DNA from: Pseudomaricurvus sp965656525
GTDB taxonomy: Bacteria > Pseudomonadota > Gammaproteobacteria > Pseudomonadales > Cellvibrionaceae
NCBI GenBank assembly: GCA_965656525.1
Contig: CBFHKY010000015.1
Span: forward strand, 21,927 to 85,926
DNA: 64,000 bases
Direction of reading: 5' to 3'
The translations under genes and the position numbers were made by a program. Shown one piece after another: positions 59,946 to 64,000 of the stretch. Numbering within the stretch: position 1 is the first letter of the stretch; the number at the start of each line of letters is the position of its first letter. The notes beneath the pieces are model-generated. The model had not been told where the DNA came from and ran no database searches. It saw nothing but the letters and a program-made list of their open reading frames with translations.

Positions 59946-60782
59946 ATGACCGCTACGGCTGCCAATCAACACTTGCAAGCACAATTTTATCGGTTGCGTT
60001 CTAACAAATTTTTTGAAGTGTTTGTCATTTCCATCATTATTCTATCGGCTTTGGTTATCGGGGTGAAAACCTATCCATTGCCGGAAACGTTTGTGCAAGC
60101 CATCGTAATTATGGACTGGGCGATTACGATTATTTTCTTAGCCGAAATCGTTATCCGATTTTTAGGTGAGCCCAACAAGTCCCGCTTCTTTTTAAATGCT
60201 TGGAATGTTTTCGATTCGCTGATTGTCGTGATGAGTCTTGTGCCCATTGAAAACAGCGATATGGCTTTAATTGGTCGTTTGGTGCGTATTTTCCGTGTGT
60301 TACGGATGGTTTCTATTATTCCTGAATTGCGCATGCTGTTAAATTCTTTGGTAAAAGCATTGCCTCAGCTGGGTTATGTTGTCTTGATGATGTTTATTAT
60401 TTTTTACATCTATGCAGCCATTGGCAGTACGTTTTTCCAAGCAATTAACCCAGACTTATGGGGGGATATTGCCCTCAGTTTGCTAACGTTGTTTCGTGTG
60501 ATGACCTTTGAAGATTGGACAGATGTCATGTACGAAACCATGAAAGTATACCCTTTCAGTTGGGCTTATTATTTGTCTTTCATCTTTTTTACAGCGTTTG
60601 CCTTTTTGAATATGATTATTGGCATTGTGGTAAATGTTTTAGAAGAAGAGCACCAACGTATTGCCAAGGCAGAAGCCAAGGCGGCCGGTGAACCCACTTT
60701 GAAAGATATACAGCAAGAGCTGCGCGAATTGCGCGAGTTAATGATTGCAAGTCAGCCTGATCGTATACAGGATAAATGTTAA
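59946..60782 (+). CDS. One-domain voltage-gated cation channel (BacNav-like)
   Basis: This 278-residue protein has six transmembrane helices in the voltage-sensor plus pore layout of bacterial Nav channels. S4 has arginines every third residue (Arg111, 114, 117 and 120 in GRLVRIFRVLR). The selectivity filter is T187-F-E-D-W-T-D193, with acidic residues at 189, 190 and 193; sodium-selective NavAb has TLESWSM, and its engineered calcium-selective form has TLDDWSD. The S6 helix (FAFLNMIIGIVVNVLEEE) is followed by a short coiled coil (DIQQELRELRELM) that would hold the tetramer together. Its stop codon directly abuts the mshP stop on the other strand. Confidence 0.92.
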   Translation: MTATAANQHLQAQFYRLRSNKFFEVFVISIIILSALVIGVKTYPLPETFVQAIVIMDWAITIIFLAEIVIRFLGEPNKSRFFLNAWNVFDSLIVVMSLVPIENSDMALIGRLVRIFRVLRMVSIIPELRMLLNSLVKALPQLGYVVLMMFIIFYIYAAIGSTFFQAINPDLWGDIALSLLTLFRVMTFEDWTDVMYETMKVYPFSWAYYLSFIFFTAFAFLNMIIGIVVNVLEEEHQRIAKAEAKAAGEPTLKDIQQELRELRELMIASQPDRIQDKC

Positions 60783-61247
60783 TCAGTAACTGCTATCTTT
60801 TGCGAACACTTCCAGTCGGCGTATGGATTCGCGTCCGACTGGACCACAACGGCCAGTTGATAAGATCCTAAAGTGGTTGTTACCGTCACCGGGGTCAATA
60901 CGACAGCATACCACCTCAGCCGAACAGGAAAGCCATTCAGGGCTGCCACCAAAGTTTTCTGTTACCGATGTTGAGCAGTCAGCGGCTTCTGTCGGACAGC
61001 TGCTACAATTGCTGCCGCCACCTAAAAATATATCACTCAAACATTCTTGAACGCCGCTTTCTGCGCTCAAAAAAGCGCGGGTAGAGAGCACGCTACTGTT
61101 AACCTGCTCGTTTGCAGAAGACTGCATGCGTAACATGACAGCCCCCAAAAATCCGAGAACCACTAAAATGAACAGCGCGATGATCAACGAAAAGCCTTGT
61201 TGATGTCGCAGCAGAGCAGGTGGTTTTTTAAGTTGCTTAACCGTCAT
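60783..61247 (-). CDS. mshP: MSHA biogenesis protein MshP
   Basis: This 154-residue protein has a type IV prepilin-like N-terminus: RHQQGFSLIIALFILVVLGFLGA, with the G/F cleavage site and a hydrophobic helix, although the residue five after the cleavage is not the usual Glu. The cysteine-rich middle (CSSCPTEAADC) and ending FRILSTGRCG followed by RLEVFAKD match MshP. It is probably a minor pilin of the mannose-sensitive haemagglutinin pilus system. The frame starts much earlier, but ATG 61247 overlaps the mshQ stop by four bases (ATGA), which fixes the start and couples translation. Confidence 0.85.
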   Translation of the reverse strand: MTVKQLKKPPALLRHQQGFSLIIALFILVVLGFLGAVMLRMQSSANEQVNSSVLSTRAFLSAESGVQECLSDIFLGGGSNCSSCPTEAADCSTSVTENFGGSPEWLSCSAEVVCCRIDPGDGNNHFRILSTGRCGPVGRESIRRLEVFAKDSSY

Positions 61248-64000
61248 TGGATTTCTCGCCAATAGATAATGCGGTCGTGTCCACGGTAACGTCCGAAGGT
61301 TATTTCTGTGCTTGGATTCTGATTGTATAAGCCCGTGCCACTCCAATCGTATTGCAACCAATCCTCTACGGTCACACTCAAATTCACATTGCCGGTATTG
61401 TTCAAGCCGGGTCGTGTAATAGCAATCGGGTTATCTGGATCATAGATACCATTGATCACGTTGGTAGTTGTCGTGGGTAAGTTGATTGGTGTTAGCAAAC
61501 AATCCACAGTACCGGATACGCAGAACACAGTACCCGCGGCCCCGTAAAGGCTGTGGGAATCGTCTACGTTGCGAATAAAACGGGTGCCATCAAAGTATTG
61601 AACTTCAAGTGGTATGGGTTCTGCAACGCTGGTGGGGATTTCTGGGGTATAGACTGGCGGGATCAGTAAACGACCAAAACGCAGCTCACCGGGCAGACTG
61701 TTAATCAATCCACTTTCATCGCCCACGGGATTTGTGGTATCTAGATTCAGAGAATTAATTTGCACACCATCACTATCACGTACTTGCAGTCCGATATCGA
61801 TATTTGAGACAGGCCCTTCGAGTACAGATTGTCGCTCAAGTGTGAGTGAAAGTAGGTTATTGCTAACCCCGAGCACCCAGTTCAGATTTGTCAAAGATTG
61901 GCTGAGTCGTGTGTTGTAACTGGTTCCCGAAACGGTATCGATGGCACCATAAGCCATGCCCAGGCTGCCCGAAACAATATCGGTTATGGAATCCAATACG
62001 TTGGTATCGGTGAGTTTGGCAAAGTCGGAAACATAATTTTCAGTAATATTGCCTAAAGCGGAACGTGCCTCTAAGTCGTAAGAGACGGAGAAGGGCTCGC
62101 CTAAATATGTGAAGTCGACGCCTGGGGTGTTAGCGTCAGTTATCAATCCATTACTGATGGTAAACGTTGCAGGATAAAAGCGCCCAACGTTATCAGACAA
62201 CGTTGCGGAATCTTCCCCCGAGCCCAAAAAGTCACCGTCACTAACGGCAGCTGTAAGCTGCAGAATACCCACGTCATCCCAAGTGTAGTTGCCACTGAAT
62301 ACCCCCCCACTGATTAAGTTTACGTTGCCGGTAAAGTTTCCGCTTCGCCCAGCAGCGGGAGCTACAAGACTGTGGGTGAGAGCAATAGTTTCAGGGGCTG
62401 ATTCCAAGCCAAAATTGGGCGTCAAAGACCCCTCACTGTCGCGTGCAGAAACTTCAACAAGAATACTGTCACCGCTGGTGGTGAATGCATCCCCGGTTGC
62501 ATCGGCGGCAGCTGGATTGACATTACTGGCGATACCGTCACTGATACTGAAGCCGAAAGCAGCAGGCCGGACAATAAAATTATTGGTGGTCCCCAGCAGG
62601 CTGCCCTCACTGACAGCCAAGTTGATCAACCCCGTATCTTTGTACTGCACACTGATGGCTTCTGATTGGCCACTGGTAAAGGTGACGGGCGTGGGTGTGA
62701 TCGTTGGCGATATGGTACCAGTGGCGGGGTCAGTATAGTTTACCGCCCACACAAGGTTTTTATTGCCGTTGTAAGATTCAATGATTCCACAGCTAGGGTC
62801 GGTGGGTGTCGTGCCGTAAGCCGCGACATGAACATTAAAAGGAGTGCCAGCAACTTGTGTGGCAATGTCATCGTTAATGGGGTTTGGCACAGGGTTGCTT
62901 AAAGCATTGGCGGTGAGAGTAAATCCACTGGGGTAAAATGTGAGCAAACCTTCTAGGTCATCGTCAGTCGCGCTAGCATCGGTCACACTCAGATTAAGAG
63001 AGAGCGGGGTGGTGGCATTATCGTCGCTGTGATTTAACGTGAATTGTGCTACGCCATTGTCGCTACTGTTGAAGGTATACGTGGCGACACCATCATTACT
63101 GGTTCCATTATCGAGTAATCCATTGCCGCTGAGCAAAGACCAATCGCCTTGTGTACTGCCGGTATCCAAAGTAATGGTACCAGTGTAGGTGGTGATGGTG
63201 GCGTTGCTAATGTCCTCGGCCGTCACTTGAACGGTGGTGCCGCTGCAATAAATGGCATTGGTGCTGTGATCAATATCAAAATGATCAACGGTGCTTATGG
63301 CGGGGCAAGCGTGTGTAGCGGAGTAAATCTGGTTGATCTCTGATGCGCTCAGTGCACCACTGTAAATTTGAACTTCATCTATTCGTCCAGAAAAGCGATA
63401 AACACCGTTGGCTTCGCCGCCGCCATCAGCTTCACCACCAATAGTTGCTGGGCCATTATCGATTCCCCATGTGCCGGTATAGGCACTGTCGATCATGGTT
63501 TGGTTAACACCATTCACATACAGCAGTCGGGTTTGTTGTGTGGCGTTGTGCACGGCACTGATAAAATACCAAGTATCGGTGTTGGCAATCACAGCGTTGG
63601 AGGTGTCAGCACTAACAGGGGTGACACTTCGGGAAAATAATCGCAAACGACCATTGCCCGGATCCCCCAAGGAAAGTGCAAAGCCATTATTATTATTCTG
63701 GTCATCCGCAAAGATACGTTGATCGCCATCTAACCGTGCTGGGTTTATCCAAGCGGTTATGGTGAAGCTGTCGGTTAAATTAGGGAAGCTCGATGGTAAC
63801 GCCACATAGTCGTCCACACCATCAAACACGCCATAACGACAAGTACCCGGATCAGTGTTGATCGCAGGAGGAGGAGAGGTCACCGCCGTGGTGGCACCAT
63901 TTTGGGCTTGAGCGTTGTAACTGCCGGTTTCATCGACAACTTCATTAAAAGTGCCGTTCCAGCTAGGCTCTTCAAAGCGATACTCAGCAAGCGCTTCGGG
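61244..64000 (-). CDS. mshQ: MSHA biogenesis protein MshQ, 5' end outside the window
   Basis: The frame is open to the right edge of the window, so the start lies beyond it, and the visible part is at least 918 residues. A LamG-type domain is first (EYRFEE near the edge, GVDDYVALPSS, TITAWINP, RIDEVQIYSGALSASEI), then repeated beta-sandwich regions of DUF6701 type with many Thr and Ser residues. The C-terminus ends with WLQYDWSGTGLYN and RYRGHDRIIYWREIQ, typical of MshQ. It is probably a surface-exposed pilus-associated or tip protein. Its last four bases overlap mshP, which follows in the same transcript. Confidence 0.88.
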   Translation of the reverse strand, partial: PEALAEYRFEEPSWNGTFNEVVDETGSYNAQAQNGATTAVTSPPPAINTDPGTCRYGVFDGVDDYVALPSSFPNLTDSFTITAWINPARLDGDQRIFADDQNNNNGFALSLGDPGNGRLRLFSRSVTPVSADTSNAVIANTDTWYFISAVHNATQQTRLLYVNGVNQTMIDSAYTGTWGIDNGPATIGGEADGGGEANGVYRFSGRIDEVQIYSGALSASEINQIYSATHACPAISTVDHFDIDHSTNAIYCSGTTVQVTAEDISNATITTYTGTITLDTGSTQGDWSLLSGNGLLDNGTSNDGVATYTFNSSDNGVAQFTLNHSDDNATTPLSLNLSVTDASATDDDLEGLLTFYPSGFTLTANALSNPVPNPINDDIATQVAGTPFNVHVAAYGTTPTDPSCGIIESYNGNKNLVWAVNYTDPATGTISPTITPTPVTFTSGQSEAISVQYKDTGLINLAVSEGSLLGTTNNFIVRPAAFGFSISDGIASNVNPAAADATGDAFTTSGDSILVEVSARDSEGSLTPNFGLESAPETIALTHSLVAPAAGRSGNFTGNVNLISGGVFSGNYTWDDVGILQLTAAVSDGDFLGSGEDSATLSDNVGRFYPATFTISNGLITDANTPGVDFTYLGEPFSVSYDLEARSALGNITENYVSDFAKLTDTNVLDSITDIVSGSLGMAYGAIDTVSGTSYNTRLSQSLTNLNWVLGVSNNLLSLTLERQSVLEGPVSNIDIGLQVRDSDGVQINSLNLDTTNPVGDESGLINSLPGELRFGRLLIPPVYTPEIPTSVAEPIPLEVQYFDGTRFIRNVDDSHSLYGAAGTVFCVSGTVDCLLTPINLPTTTTNVINGIYDPDNPIAITRPGLNNTGNVNLSVTVEDWLQYDWSGTGLYNQNPSTEITFGRYRGHDRIIYWREIQ

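Noticed and set aside
1..64000. CRISPR arrays, tRNA, rRNA genes, prophage or insertion sequences
   Set aside because: I found no regular spacer-repeat pattern, transposase, integrase or tRNA cloverleaf in the intergenic regions. Only simple repeats and hairpins are present.

Overview
The window is chromosomal DNA from a gammaproteobacterium, most likely a marine or halophilic relative of the Oceanospirillales/Pseudomonas side of the class. The evidence is the gene content and gene order: lpxH-ppiB-glnS-cysS, an ETF-ubiquinone oxidoreductase divergent from etfBA, the long form of isocitrate lyase with malate synthase G, an MksFEB condensin operon, an MSHA pilus locus and an ectoine-degradation operon. 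I see no rRNA, tRNA, CRISPR array, prophage or insertion sequence. The assignment to a genus is not possible by eye.

Layout. 1-5742: partial metallophosphoesterase, GlpG-type rhomboid, DUF1315, DUF2797, aminopeptidase N. 5743-6242: strong terminator and a 9-copy 8-bp tandem repeat. 6243-11337: four tightly packed genes that together match ectoine breakdown (deacetylase DoeB2, aminotransferase DoeD, hydrolase DoeA, dehydrogenase DoeC). 11523-13898: DUF488 protein and a membrane-anchored sulfatase. 13960-18996: glyoxylate shunt (aceA, glcB) with a LysR regulator between the two. 19590-22379: trmH, a possible structured small RNA, a small helical protein, a lipoprotein and a DUF1285 protein. 22472-26558: electron-transfer flavoprotein system and a DUF2788 membrane protein. 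26652-32011: a hybrid histidine kinase with a degenerate ATP-binding domain, exonuclease III and the Prc protease.

32408-38568 is the most accessory-looking part: a TetR regulator preceded by a good palindrome, then class III CoA-transferase, two SDR dehydrogenases, a SnoaL/NTF2-fold protein and a double-hotdog MaoC/FAS1-like dehydratase, ending in a VOC protein. This looks like a CoA-dependent catabolic module for a branched or cyclic acid whose substrate cannot be read from sequence. 38613-48651: small membrane peptide, transglutaminase-like protein, rsuA, yajD, acnB, DUF1289, miaE, a CitE-like lyase, trmO, lpxH, ppiB. 48866-53804: glnS, cysS, a carboxymuconolactone-decarboxylase-like protein, hemB, a DUF3012 protein and what looks like a remnant of a second copy.

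53890-59850 encodes a three-gene MksF-MksE-MksB condensin with no JetD/MksG nuclease beside it, so it looks like a chromosome-organising condensin rather than a full Wadjet defence locus. It is followed by a one-domain voltage-gated cation channel with an acidic, calcium-channel-like filter (59946-60782), and by the convergent MSHA pilus genes mshQ (running off the right end) and mshP. I did not find a clearly new defence or mobile system. The best candidates for new biology are the minus-strand structured RNA near 20331-20471, the palindrome-controlled CoA catabolic cluster, the pseudokinase-like hybrid sensor, the 35-residue membrane peptide at 38613 and the acidic-filter channel.
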